Shown: one piece after another, positions 32,376-41,884 of the stretch
Numbering within the stretch: position 1 is the stretch's first letter
How the letters are laid out: the number at the start of each line of letters is the position of its first letter
Notes under the pieces: model-generated
Databases searched by the model: none
What the model was told of the DNA's origin: nothing
The model's input: the letters and a program-made list of their open reading frames with translations, nothing else
Program-made: the position numbers and the translations under genes
Source: an uncultured Clostridia bacterium
GTDB lineage: Bacteria > Bacillota > Clostridia > TANB77 > CAG-508
DNA: 64,000 bases
Direction of reading: 5' to 3'
Assembly (NCBI GenBank): GCA_947623595.1
Contig: CANQHC010000004.1
Coordinates: 1-64,000, forward strand

Positions 32376-33263
32376 TTAATAATAAATTTCCAATTGTTGA
32401 GAAAAAAGATTGTCATTTTTAGATGTATACAAATTCAAATTTTTATTCTTTTTTAGAAATTCCCTAACTTCCCACAAACCAAGCCCACTATTAGTTTTTT
32501 CAGATTTTGTAGAAAAATCTTTTTCAAATATGCGATTTAAGTCAATGTCTTTATTAAAATAGGTATTTTCAATAACTATAATAAAACGTGAACGATTTTC
32601 TTCTTTACGAAAAGTAATATAAACCATTTTTTCATCACATTCAGAAGCAGCTTCAATTGCATTATCAATAAGAATTCCGAGAATTCTAGTAAATTGATAC
32701 ATTTTCAAATGATTTTCAAGTTCATTTAAGTCTACAAGAACACATAAACTAATTTGTACTTCTATATCATTTGCTTTATGATATTTGCCAGCTATTACAT
32801 TATAAATAGCAGAACTATTAATTATTTTTGGATTTAAAGTAGATAAATTATTAACACGGTTACAATCCTTTTGCAACTGCGAATAATACTTCTTTAAGCC
32901 TGACATATTATTTGTTTCTACATATCCTCCAATTCCTTGCATAATGTTATTAAAGTCATGCTTGAAACATCTCATATTATCAAGTAATAAATTTACAGTT
33001 TGATTATACAATTTAGCTTCTTCTAAATTCCTAGATGTAATTACTAGTTTAGAAACATTAAATAAATTATAAAGAACTATGAAGATACAACTACAAGAAC
33101 CAATAATTGCAATTGTAAGAATAATAGAAGGCATATTATATTTATAAAATGAAATAAGGAAAATTTGAATTCCCGCTGTTACAGAACCAAGTAAAATATT
33201 AATTATGATAAAGATTTTTCCCTTAGTAGGCAAATCTTCTAAATTAACATGAAATATTTCCAT
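32376..33263 (-). CDS. AgrC/GHKL-type sensor histidine kinase with short membrane domain
   Basis: The 295 residues have two membrane helices (about residues 18-36 and 43-68), far fewer than the six of AgrC. A dimerisation region with KHDFNNIMQGIGGY (phosphorylated His) and a GHKL ATPase with the N box DNAIEAA and G box GLGLWEVREF follow. The start at 33263 follows TTGGAGG and overlaps the regulator gene by 20 nt. No AgrB/AgrD genes are nearby, so the input signal is unknown. It acts with the LytTR regulator. Confidence 0.85.
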   Translation of the reverse strand: MEIFHVNLEDLPTKGKIFIIINILLGSVTAGIQIFLISFYKYNMPSIILTIAIIGSCSCIFIVLYNLFNVSKLVITSRNLEEAKLYNQTVNLLLDNMRCFKHDFNNIMQGIGGYVETNNMSGLKKYYSQLQKDCNRVNNLSTLNPKIINSSAIYNVIAGKYHKANDIEVQISLCVLVDLNELENHLKMYQFTRILGILIDNAIEAASECDEKMVYITFRKEENRSRFIIVIENTYFNKDIDLNRIFEKDFSTKSEKTNSGLGLWEVREFLKKNKNLNLYTSKNDNLFSQQLEIYY

Positions 33264-33963
33264 TATCAAATACCTCCAATAATTGATTTTTATATTTGGG
33301 TCCAATATAACATTTTGAATTTTCGTTATTATTTAAGAAAATAGTATTATTACACATATTGATATCTGTTATTTTTTCCAGATTTACAATATAGGACTTA
33401 TGGCATTGAATAAATTGTTTTGGAAGATTAGGCAAAATTTTCCTAAAAGAACCATAAAGCTCATACTTTTTGGTATCTGTATAAAAAATTAATTTCATTC
33501 CATCTTTTTGAATATATTGAATAGTATCTTGTCTTATTAATGTCTTACTATTATCAAATTTTACAAACTTTATTTTAGAGTCAATTACATCTTCAAATAG
33601 TCTAGTAATTGTATTTTCCAAACGTTCAATAGTAATTGGTTTAGGCAGATAATCAAAGGTTTTGTATTTATATGCTACTAGGCTATATTCTAAATGACCA
33701 GTTAGAAAAATAATGTAAGTATTTTTATCTTTTTTTCGAATAATTTCTGCTAAATCAAGTCCAGAAATTTTTGATTTTAAATCAATATCTAAAATAAACA
33801 CATTAACAGTATGTGTTTTAATATAATTTATTACAGTATTAGGATTTGTAGTACTCAGCACAACTTGTGCTTCAAAACATTTTTTAGTAAAAATGGAATT
33901 CAGCATTTTTTCTAATTTTGAGAGAATAATATTATTATCATCACATAATAAAAAATCTAACAT
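33244..33963 (-). CDS. LytTR-family response regulator (AgrA-like)
   Basis: The 239 residues comprise a receiver domain with DD at residues 7-8, phospho-acceptor Asp in FILDIDL (about residue 46) and Lys in YLPKPI. A LytTR DNA-binding domain (about residues 140-235) contains the ending KSYIVNLEKI. CGGAGG precedes the start at 33963. LytTR proteins bind paired direct repeats; three 43-bp-spaced repeats upstream of the divergent protease gene are the obvious candidate target. Confidence 0.9.
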   Translation of the reverse strand: MLDFLLCDDNNIILSKLEKMLNSIFTKKCFEAQVVLSTTNPNTVINYIKTHTVNVFILDIDLKSKISGLDLAEIIRKKDKNTYIIFLTGHLEYSLVAYKYKTFDYLPKPITIERLENTITRLFEDVIDSKIKFVKFDNSKTLIRQDTIQYIQKDGMKLIFYTDTKKYELYGSFRKILPNLPKQFIQCHKSYIVNLEKITDINMCNNTIFLNNNENSKCYIGPKYKNQLLEVFDNGNISC

Positions 33964-34172
33964 AAATTTCCTCCGCATAATAAAAAATATAAATTTTATC
34001 ATTTAAGCAAATACAAATTTTTTTCAAAATTCAACAAATCCAATAAAATGGCGACAAAATTGTTATATAATTAACATTTTTTTCCAGTCATAAAAATAAA
34101 TATAATTCAAATATCAAAGAATGTCAAGAAATTTAAAATAAAAAGTAAAATAATGGAAATGAATATTAGAAA

Positions 34173-34265
34173 AAAAGTCTATTGAAAGATGCTTATAAAT
34201 AGCAAAATAATAATTAAAAGTCTGATGAAAAATTAATAAATATGATTGGAAAAAAATAAAAAGTC
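34173..34265 (+). promoter_or_regulatory. Three helically phased repeats upstream of the protease promoter
   Basis: AAAAGTCTATTGAAA (34173-34187), AAAAGTCTGATGAAA (34216-34230) and AAAAGTCGAAAC (34259-34270) begin exactly 43 bp apart, about four helical turns. The last ends 12 bp before the -35 box. They look like activator sites, plausibly for the adjacent LytTR regulator. Nothing else is recognisable in 34003-34282. Confidence 0.5.
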
Positions 34266-34282
34266 GAAACATGAAAAAAATA

Positions 34283-34311
34283 TTTACAATTTTTTTTCAA
34301 AGTAATATAAT
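34283..34311 (+). promoter_or_regulatory. Promoter of the cysteine protease gene
   Basis: TTTACA (34283-34288) and TATAAT (34306-34311) have a 17-bp spacer, 74 bp upstream of the coding start. Confidence 0.65.
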
Positions 34312-34385
34312 AATATTGTAAGCTATATCTAAAATGTAGAAATAATATATTTATTATCAAAATATATGTGCTAAGGGGAAAAAAA

Positions 34386-37300
34386 ATGAAAAAACTAAAG
34401 AAACTGTTTATAATAATAAGCATATTAATTTTTATTCTAATTTTATTATTAAATCAAAAAGTAATTGCAGATTATGATGTTCCTTCAGTTGAAGGTATTG
34501 AATATTCAGAAGATTTTAAAAACTGGCTACAGCTTCCGGAAAAGCAAAAGTCAGAAGTTTTGCAACCTAGAGTTTACAATGCATTAGCTACAACATTTAA
34601 TTCAAAAAGCCCACTTTATAAAGCAAGGTTATTAGGAATTAGTGCTAGTGCTACATATAATCTAAAAAATATAATTCCATCAAATTTACAAATAAGAAAC
34701 CAAATGGATACATATTCATGCTGGGCATTTGCTGCTTTGTCATCACTTGAAACAAACTTAGCAATGGCCAATTATAATAGAAAAAAGAGTGATGCAAACT
34801 CAAAAGTGTTTGACTACTCAGAAAGACATATGGAATATTCTACAAGTAGGAATTTTAAAGATGGTCAACAAAATGAACTTGGATATAATAGAGTAGCAGG
34901 AACCGGTGGCAACTGGAATTATGCAATATCATATTTAACAAATGGTAGTGGAGCAATTCCAGAAGAGGAAATGGAATTTGAAAATAATACTGATGAGATA
35001 GAATTAAGTCAAATTCAAGGAAAAACTCTTGCAACTAGAGTTTTAGACTCAGTAGAATTTGCAGATTATAATGCTGAAGAAAATAGTGGCTCTAAAAGCC
35101 AAATAATGTCTCAAATAAAACAACATATACAAAGTTATGGCTCCGTGTTTGCTTCAATACATGGTAATGCTTCTTCAGAATTAGGTTTTTCATGTTATGA
35201 TAATGCAAACAGTGCTAAATATTGTAATGATTCTGGGCTTCATAGAGCTGATCATGCGGTTTCCATAGTTGGTTGGGATGATGGTTTCAGTAAAGATAAA
35301 TTTACAGAAAATTGTAGGCCTACATCAGATGGTGCTTGGATAATAAGAAATTCTTGGGGAGAGAATATAAGTTGTAGCCTATCAGAATTAAAACAAGCTA
35401 TTATTCAATCAGCAAGGGATCAAGGAAATTATACCTTGCAATATTCTGATATCACAACTGAATTTCTTCAGCAACATGGATATACTGTACAGGGGAATAT
35501 GGTATATTATGAGGTTGGCGATGCAGGCTTTATGTATGTATCTTATGAAGATTGCAATATATCCAAAAATCTTTATGGAATAGAAAAAGCATCAGATATT
35601 ATTGATTATGACTATATGTATCAATATGATACATATTATCCAGCAATGACTGTAAAATTTAAGCCTACGTCATATATTGGAACTGTATATGATAGAAAAA
35701 ATGCAAGTGGAACAGAATATTTAACACAAGTTGGAATATATGCACCAGAAACATATACTTGTAAAGTATTTGTAAATCCAACTGGTGAAAGTATGGAAAA
35801 ATCATCTTTGAAAGAAATTACATTAAAAGAAGGCCCAACAGAAACCTTTAATTCAGGATATCATACTTTAGAATTTGCAACACCTTTACAATTAACAGGA
35901 AGTAAATTCGCAGTTGTTCTAGAAATAAAAAGTACACAAGAAAAAGCAAGTATAGCACTAGAAACTAGATTAGATGGATATCAACAATTTGACTATGTAC
36001 AGGTAGAAAGTAATAAATGTTTTATGGGAACAACCGACAATTTGGAAACTTGTGAATGGAAAGATATGGGCAAATTAAAGGATTGGGTATCAACTTTACC
36101 AAATGGAGATAATACAATAAAAGCATATACTATAAAAAAGCCATATGATGAGTCTCTAAAAAGTATTGAAATAGAAACACCACCACAAAAAACAACATAT
36201 TATGAGGGAGAAGAATTTCAAAAGGATGGTATGACAATAAAAGCAATATACAATAGTGCTACGAAGCCGTTTGAAATATTAGCTGATAATGCATATAGCA
36301 TTACAGATGGTAATAGTTTAACTAAAGACAAAACCTATGTAACAATATCTTATAATGATAAAACAGTTCAACAAAAAATAGCAGTACAAGAAAATGAGCT
36401 AACTAGTATAGAAATAGCACATCAACCTGAAAAAACTGATTATATTGAAGGTGAAAGTTTTAATAGCACTGGAATGGTTGTAAATGCTGTGTATAAAAAT
36501 GGTACTAAAACACCAATAACAGAATATAGCATAGAAAATGGTACCAATTTAACGAATGGTCAAACAGAAGTTAAAATTTCATATCAAGGAAAGACGGCTA
36601 CAGTAACAATAAGTGTAACACCAAATGCATTAGAGAACATATTCATATCTACGCAACCATCTAAAAAAGATTATATAGAAGGACAAGATTTTGATCCTAA
36701 CGGAATGGTTGTTAAAGGGCACTATAAAAATGGTTCAGAACCAACAATTGCAGAATATACTGTTGAAAATGGAAAAAAATTAACTGTAGGTCAAGACCAT
36801 GTAACAATAAAATATCAAGAAAAAACAGTTGACCAAGGAATAACTGTTAGAGCAAAACAAATTACTCAGATTGAAATAAGTACTCAGCCTCAAAAATTGA
36901 AATATGTCCAAGGCAAAGACTCTTTAAGCTTAGAAGGAGGAGTTTTAACTGTAACATATGATAATGGAACTTCTGAAAACATTGATATGACTTCACAAGA
37001 TGTTGTACCAGGTGAATTTAGTAATGCTACTATAGGCCCTGTTACAGTTACAATTACATATAAAGGCCATACAACACAACTTCATGTTGAAGTAGTTGCT
37101 GAGCCAGTAGCTCCAAAAACAGTTACAGGAATTTCAGTAAGCAAAAAGCCAGATAAATTAGAATATATTAAAGACAAAGAAAATGAACTACAATTAGCAG
37201 GTGGTACATTAAAAGTTGAATATAGTGATGGAACAAATACTACTATTCAGATGACAGATACTGGAGTACATGCAAGTGGATTTAAAAATGATACAGTAGG

Positions 37301-38747
37301 AAAAGTAACAATAACAATTACATATCAAGAACAAACAACAACTTTTCAAATTGATATAATTAATGAACCTGTGGTAGAAAAAACAGTTACAGGAATTTCG
37401 ATAAGTAAGAAACCAACAAAGTTAAAATATATAAAAGGTAAGGATACAGAGTTAAATCTAGAGGGTGGAGAATTAACTGTTACATATAGTGATCAATCAA
37501 CAAAAAAGATTTCAATGACAGCTGGTGGAGTATCTACAAGTGGTTTTAGTACTCAAACCTTAGGAGAGATAACAATTACAGTCACCTATGAAAATCAAAC
37601 AGCAGAATTTAAAGTTGAGATAATAGAAGAACAAGTAGCTCCAAAAACAGTTACAGGAATTTCAATAGCACAACCACCAACAAAACTAACCTATATAAAA
37701 GGAAAGGAAAATCTAGAGTTAGCAGGTGGTAGCATAAAAGTTACATATAGCGACGGTTCAAATCAAAATATTCCAATGAATTCTGAGGGAGTATCGATAA
37801 GTGGATTTAGCAATGATGTAGCAGGTACTGTAAATGTGACAGTTACTTATCAAAGCAAAACAACACAATTCCAAGTGCAAATAATAGATGAGCAAGTGAT
37901 AGAAAAAACAGTTACCAAAATTTCAGTGAAAAATTTACCAACAAAATTAACTTATATTAAGGATAAAGAAGAATTGAACCTAGCAGGAGGTACTATAGAA
38001 GTTACATATAGTGATGGAACATCACAAGAACTTCAAATGGCTTCTAGTGGTATTGCTGTAAATGGATTCAATAATGAAACTGTAGGTACAGTAGTAATAG
38101 TACTTACATATCAAGAAAAATCAGCACAATTTGAAGTGAAAATTGTTGAAGAGGAAGCAGAAAATTCAAATATTGATAATCTAGGATGTGAAGTACAAAA
38201 AATTCAAGCATATTATTTTACAAGTAATTCACAAAAAAATTATGTTTTAGTAGATATTGAAATTTCAGGTATTTTGAAGAGCTCAGGTAATGATTCTCTT
38301 GAATATTATTATTACTTATCTCCAAATGCAAATGAACAAAATGTTCAAGATTGGACTGAAATTACTGAAGAACAAAATGATAACACAAAATTGAAATTTA
38401 ATGTGGATTCAAGAAAAATGTCAAATTATGCTGAAATAGCTAATGAAGATACATTATATTTATATATAAAAGAAGTTGCTGTAAGAGGTGGAAACCAAAG
38501 TGTAGTTATTTCTAAACCAATCAAACTAGAATCAGATGTAGGAGTTGAAGCATATGTTGATAATGTAAGAAGAGAAGATTTAGAACAAAGTGAACCAGGT
38601 AGTGATAATCCAGATAAAGATAATACTACAGCAGAAGGTGAGATGCCTCAAACAGGTATAATGTCAATGATTGTGGTACTAATTGCTATAGCTGGATTAA
38701 CTATATTCTGCTATATAAGATACCATAAATTAAAAGATGTAAAATAA
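34386..38747 (+). CDS. Cell-wall-anchored papain-like (C1A) cysteine protease with Ig-like repeats
   Basis: The 1453-residue secreted protein has a signal peptide at residues 1-30. Catalytic residues of the C1A fold are Cys112 (YSCWAFAAL), His290 (DHAVSIVGWD) and Asn322 (IRNSWG). A lectin-like domain often paired with these proteases spans about 400-590. Eight bacterial Ig-like repeats follow: three with the core YxEGExFxxxGM and five with YIKGKxxLxLxGGxLxVxYSDG. A C-terminal MPQTG motif (about residue 1420), a membrane helix and a basic tail indicate sortase anchoring. AAGGGGAAAA precedes the start. It probably degrades or binds surface or host proteins. Confidence 0.9.
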   Translation: MKKLKKLFIIISILIFILILLLNQKVIADYDVPSVEGIEYSEDFKNWLQLPEKQKSEVLQPRVYNALATTFNSKSPLYKARLLGISASATYNLKNIIPSNLQIRNQMDTYSCWAFAALSSLETNLAMANYNRKKSDANSKVFDYSERHMEYSTSRNFKDGQQNELGYNRVAGTGGNWNYAISYLTNGSGAIPEEEMEFENNTDEIELSQIQGKTLATRVLDSVEFADYNAEENSGSKSQIMSQIKQHIQSYGSVFASIHGNASSELGFSCYDNANSAKYCNDSGLHRADHAVSIVGWDDGFSKDKFTENCRPTSDGAWIIRNSWGENISCSLSELKQAIIQSARDQGNYTLQYSDITTEFLQQHGYTVQGNMVYYEVGDAGFMYVSYEDCNISKNLYGIEKASDIIDYDYMYQYDTYYPAMTVKFKPTSYIGTVYDRKNASGTEYLTQVGIYAPETYTCKVFVNPTGESMEKSSLKEITLKEGPTETFNSGYHTLEFATPLQLTGSKFAVVLEIKSTQEKASIALETRLDGYQQFDYVQVESNKCFMGTTDNLETCEWKDMGKLKDWVSTLPNGDNTIKAYTIKKPYDESLKSIEIETPPQKTTYYEGEEFQKDGMTIKAIYNSATKPFEILADNAYSITDGNSLTKDKTYVTISYNDKTVQQKIAVQENELTSIEIAHQPEKTDYIEGESFNSTGMVVNAVYKNGTKTPITEYSIENGTNLTNGQTEVKISYQGKTATVTISVTPNALENIFISTQPSKKDYIEGQDFDPNGMVVKGHYKNGSEPTIAEYTVENGKKLTVGQDHVTIKYQEKTVDQGITVRAKQITQIEISTQPQKLKYVQGKDSLSLEGGVLTVTYDNGTSENIDMTSQDVVPGEFSNATIGPVTVTITYKGHTTQLHVEVVAEPVAPKTVTGISVSKKPDKLEYIKDKENELQLAGGTLKVEYSDGTNTTIQMTDTGVHASGFKNDTVGKVTITITYQEQTTTFQIDIINEPVVEKTVTGISISKKPTKLKYIKGKDTELNLEGGELTVTYSDQSTKKISMTAGGVSTSGFSTQTLGEITITVTYENQTAEFKVEIIEEQVAPKTVTGISIAQPPTKLTYIKGKENLELAGGSIKVTYSDGSNQNIPMNSEGVSISGFSNDVAGTVNVTVTYQSKTTQFQVQIIDEQVIEKTVTKISVKNLPTKLTYIKDKEELNLAGGTIEVTYSDGTSQELQMASSGIAVNGFNNETVGTVVIVLTYQEKSAQFEVKIVEEEAENSNIDNLGCEVQKIQAYYFTSNSQKNYVLVDIEISGILKSSGNDSLEYYYYLSPNANEQNVQDWTEITEEQNDNTKLKFNVDSRKMSNYAEIANEDTLYLYIKEVAVRGGNQSVVISKPIKLESDVGVEAYVDNVRREDLEQSEPGSDNPDKDNTTAEGEMPQTGIMSMIVVLIAIAGLTIFCYIRYHKLKDVK

Positions 38748-38800
38748 GCAATATTACTTCAAAGAATTAAGTAAAATGTAAATGAATTAATTAATATAAA

Positions 38801-38836
38801 AATAACTAAAGAGTAAAATCTTTAGTTATTTTTTTA
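38801..38836 (+). terminator. Intrinsic terminator after the protease gene
   Basis: AATAACTAAAGA (38801-38812) pairs perfectly with TCTTTAGTTATT (38819-38830), followed by a T-run. Confidence 0.9.
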
Positions 38837-38879
38837 TATATTTATTCATAAGATTAAATAATGAAATGGAGGCAAGCAC

Positions 38880-39310
38880 ATGAAAAAATCAATATTTGAG
38901 TCAAATTTAAAAAAAGTAATAATATCTATTTTTCTACTTATATTCGCATTCTCAGTAATACAGACCAATAAAAAAGAAAATACTATTCAAACAAGTTCAT
39001 CATCTTCACTAGATAATCAAAAAATTGGGTGGGGAATAAAAAGAGAAGATAACCACAAACAACCTGACTTGGGAGCAAAAAATAAAAAGATTATTGATGA
39101 ATATCAGGGAATTGCTATGGGAAATTCTGAAAAGCAATATGTGTATTTAACCTTTGACGAAGGTTATGAAGCTGGATATACAGAAAAAATTTTAGAAGTT
39201 TTAAAACAAAATGATGTAAAAGCCACTTTTTTCATAACAGCTCATTATTTGAATACTCAGCCAGACTTAGTGAAAAGAATGATTGATGAAGGTCATATTG
39301 TAGGAAATCA
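38880..39310 (+). pseudogene. pdaA: Polysaccharide deacetylase (PdaA-like), N-terminal part, interrupted
   Basis: The frame opens after ATGGAGGCAAGCAC and encodes a membrane anchor (about residues 12-28), a spacer and the first half of a NodB-homology domain (YLTFDEGYEAGYT with the catalytic Asp, ATFFITAHYL, then DEGHIVGNH). It runs into a stop seven bases past the junction, inside the inserted element. With the 3' part at 41885-42275 it would give 273 residues. PdaA deacetylates N-acetylmuramic acid for spore cortex synthesis. The break falls inside the zinc-binding H-T-V-N-H motif. Confidence 0.9.
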
Positions 39311-39363
39311 TATTTAAGTTATATATATGTACGTAAATAATAAGCTATCAAAATTAAAGCAAA

Positions 39364-39399
39364 TAAAAAGCCGGGTGTCAGTGACGCCCAGCTTTTTTG
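39364..39399. terminator. Bidirectional terminator inside the element
   Basis: AAAAGCCGGGTGTC (39366-39379) pairs with GACGCCCAGCTTTT (39383-39396), with T-runs on both strands. It stops the truncated pdaA transcript and ends the minus-strand cargo gene, whose stop codon lies in the hairpin. Confidence 0.85.
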
Positions 39400-39812
39400 G
39401 TAATGATGGCAATGGTGGCTATTAGCATTACCAATGTGTGGCTTCCAATTAAAATTGCCATGATACCAGAAATAGCAGACCCAAACGAGAAAATTAAGGT
39501 TACTATCATGGCTGTGATGACCAAACTGGAAACAGTTGCGAGTACGGGTTTTTTAATGTTGAATAACCAGAACGTGATAATGCCAAGGGTTACTGTTTCA
39601 CCAATGGCGCCCTCAAGAATCAGGTTTCCTACGACTTTGCAGTTGCCAAGAGAAATCATTTTGATTCCTCCGACGATAAATTCGATGGGACATACTACTG
39701 CAAGATAGAGGAAGACGATGAAGATTGGCATGAACACGAAGATCATTGCCAAATCGCCAGCAGCCTTGGGGCTCCTCTTAGCACCTTTTGCCAGCAAGAA
39801 CATTTTTAACAT
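39378..39812 (-). CDS. Membrane protein of unknown function (element cargo)
   Basis: The 144 residues contain about four hydrophobic segments (FVFMPIFIVFLYLAVVCPIEFIVGG; NLILEGAIGETVTLGIITFWL; PVLATVSSLVITAMIVTLIF; GIMAILIGSHTLVMLIATIAI). The start ATG at 39812 follows GCGGAGGG. G+C is about 45%, clearly above the neighbourhood. I do not recognise the family. It is transcribed against pdaA from its own promoter, so it is an autonomous cargo gene of the element. Confidence 0.75.
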   Translation of the reverse strand: MLKMFLLAKGAKRSPKAAGDLAMIFVFMPIFIVFLYLAVVCPIEFIVGGIKMISLGNCKVVGNLILEGAIGETVTLGIITFWLFNIKKPVLATVSSLVITAMIVTLIFSFGSAISGIMAILIGSHTLVMLIATIAIITKKAGRH

Positions 39813-39895
39813 AAGATTTCCCTCCGCACAGTTGTGCACTTAAAGTCAAGCCTTTGTTGCCTTTCGAGGATTTATACAAAAAACTTGCTATATAT

Positions 39896-39924
39896 ATTAT
39901 AACATATTATGTTAATTCTAGCAA
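39896..39924 (-). promoter_or_regulatory. Promoter of the cargo membrane-protein gene
   Basis: In minus-strand sense TTGCTA (39924-39919) and TATAAT (39901-39896) are 17 bp apart. The leader holds a GCAC/GTGC hairpin just before the SD. The remainder of 39925-40066 shows only an ATGTAAG/CTTACAT hairpin at 40041-40063. Confidence 0.65.
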
Positions 39925-40066
39925 ATCAAAAATGTATTATACACAAGATTTATTTTGGAAAATGTTCATAATTTAAAAATAATAGAAATACCTTTAAATG
40001 TAAAGGATGGGGAAAATAAATATTTCAATCCATATTGTTTATGTAAGTATTAAAGGCTTACATAAC

Positions 40067-40117
40067 AGGAGAGGAGAATAGGTTAGTTTTTAAGGCTAAC
40101 CTAAGCTAGTAAATATG
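40067..40117 (+). promoter_or_regulatory. SD - hairpin - start arrangement of the small element ORF
   Basis: AGGAGAGGAG (40067-40076) is 38 nt from the ATG at 40115. TAGGTTAG (40079-40086) pairs perfectly with CTAACCTA (40096-40103), leaving 13 unpaired nt. Confidence 0.6.
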
Positions 40118-40246
40118 AAAAATTATGAACAAAGTAAAACTAAAAAAGTGTATGGAGAAGAAAGCTTAAAAGAAATATTAACAAATTTACTTGAAAAAAC
40201 TTTTATAAAAGAGATTGAAAGGAAGAAAAATGCTAAAAGTAAATAA
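40115..40246 (+). CDS. Small accessory protein upstream of serine recombinase
   Basis: The 43-residue, highly charged peptide (MKNYEQSKTKKVYGEESLKEIL...) overlaps the recombinase start by 17 nt, so the two are translationally linked. Small ORFs in this position are common in clostridial serine-recombinase elements, but a function is not assigned. Confidence 0.6.
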   Translation: MKNYEQSKTKKVYGEESLKEILTNLLEKTFIKEIERKKNAKSK

Positions 40247-41826
40247 TTATAAAGTGGCTAAGTATATGCGTTTATCAAGGGATGACGGAGATGAGGTTGA
40301 AAGCGAAAGTATAGAAAACCAAAGGGATATACTAGATAGCTATATAGTTAAACATGAAGAATTACAAGATATTGAAGAATATGTTGATGATGGCTATACA
40401 GGAACAAATTTTAATAGACCACGGATTTAAGAAAATGCTTCAAGATATAGAAGATGGTAAGATAAATTGTATTATAACAAAGGACTTATCAAGATTTGGC
40501 AGGGATCATATTGATACAGGTTATTATTTAGAAAGATATCTACCAGCAAATAATATAAGATATATAGCAATAGGAGATAATGTAGACACAATTAATCCTG
40601 AGGGACTACAATTTTTAACCTTTAAATTGAGCTTCAATGATTATTATGCACAAGATATATCAAATAAAATTAAAAGTGTAAAAAAAAGGAAAATGGAAAA
40701 AGGAGAATTTCAAGGAGGAATAGCTCCTTATGGATACAAAAAAGATAGCAAAATAAAAAATCATTTAATTATAGATGAATATGCTTCAAGAATTATTAGA
40801 GAAATATTTGATATGTATGTATATAAAGGAATGTCTACAATAAAAATTGCAGATAACTTAAATGAAAGAAACATTGAAGCTCCATGCCTATATCTAAAAA
40901 TTCCAGTATGTATGAAAAGAAAAAGCAAAAACCAAGCAGGATATATATGGCGTAGTGAGCAAATTGTAAAAATCTTAAAAAATGAAGTATATATAGGAAA
41001 TGTAGTGGGAAGAAAATTTCAAAAGATAAGCCACAAAGTTGAAAAGGTAAGAGCAACTAAAAAAGAAGAATATGTTATTGTAAAAAATATGCATGAACCA
41101 ATTATTGATGAACTAATTTGGGAAAAAGCGCAAGACAAGCTAAGTAAACATTCAAAATCAAAAACAAGAAATAATGAACAACCATTAAAAGAATTTTTAT
41201 ATTGTGCAGAATGTGGTGGAAAAGCAACATATAGAATAAGAAGAGAAGAAAGAAAAAATGGCAACATCTGGGAGCAAAGAACTTTTATATGTTCTAACAA
41301 AAATATTAATAAAAATTGTACTTGCAAGCCAATAGATGAGCAGATTATTTTAAATGCATTAAATGAAGTTATACAAGAAGAAGTTGGAAAAATAACTTAT
41401 ACAGAAGCTGAAATAATAGAAATTTATAAAAATGCGGAAAAGAAAGTAGAATCTCAAAATAACTTATTAAATAAAAAGAAAGATGAAATACAAGAAAGGA
41501 TAACTAAGAATGAGCAGGTTTTGAAAGAAGTTTATCAAGATAAAGTACAAAAAATAATCACAACAGATGACTTTAACATTATTTATAAAAAGTTGCAAAA
41601 AGATAAAAACGAGCTATTAAGCAAGCTAAAGCAAATAGAAACAGAAATAACACAAGCACAAAAGGAAAATACAAAAATAGACTACATAGAAATAATAAAC
41701 CTTGCTAAAACAGTTTTAAAGCTTGAAAATCCAAGTAAAGAAGTATATGCAAAGCTAATAAATAAAATAGAATTTGATAGCCATAAAAATATTATTGTCA
41801 CATTCACTTTTAAAAAACAATTATGA
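40230..41826 (+). pseudogene. Large serine recombinase with a single-base frameshift
   Basis: The start ATG at 40230 follows AAAGGAAG. The first frame encodes YMRLSRDDGDEVESESIENQRD with the catalytic Ser in RLS, through DDGYTGTNFNRPR, and stops at 40430. The homologous sequence resumes in another frame as FKKMLQDIEDGKINCIITKDLSRFGRDHIDTG. One extra base near 40424 explains the break. The rest (recombinase domain, a Cys zinc ribbon CAECGG...CSNK...CTC and a coiled coil) is intact to 41826. It may be inactivated, an assembly error, or a +1 frameshift at ATT-TAA-G. Confidence 0.85.
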
Positions 41827-41884
41827 AGAAATGTGATTAGTGCCATAACTAACAAATAAAGTACATAGATATAACTTAAATACA

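Larger units (their letters stand above)
39309..41884. mobile_element. 2.57-kb serine-recombinase element inserted in pdaA
   Basis: The element has inverted ends of 22 bp with one mismatch: 39311-39332 and 41861-41882. It is flanked by the dinucleotide CA on both sides (39309-39310 and 41883-41884). A duplicated dinucleotide is the expected trace of the 2-bp crossover of a large serine recombinase. Removing one copy plus the element restores CAT ACT GTT AAT CAC, reading H-T-V-N-H in frame with both halves of the deacetylase. It carries a recombinase (frameshifted), a small upstream ORF and a foreign membrane-protein gene. Confidence 0.88.

Noticed and set aside
32376-34385. AgrB/AgrD peptide genes beside the kinase-regulator pair
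   Set aside because: No frame with AgrB-like helices or a cysteine-containing peptide precursor lies on either side.
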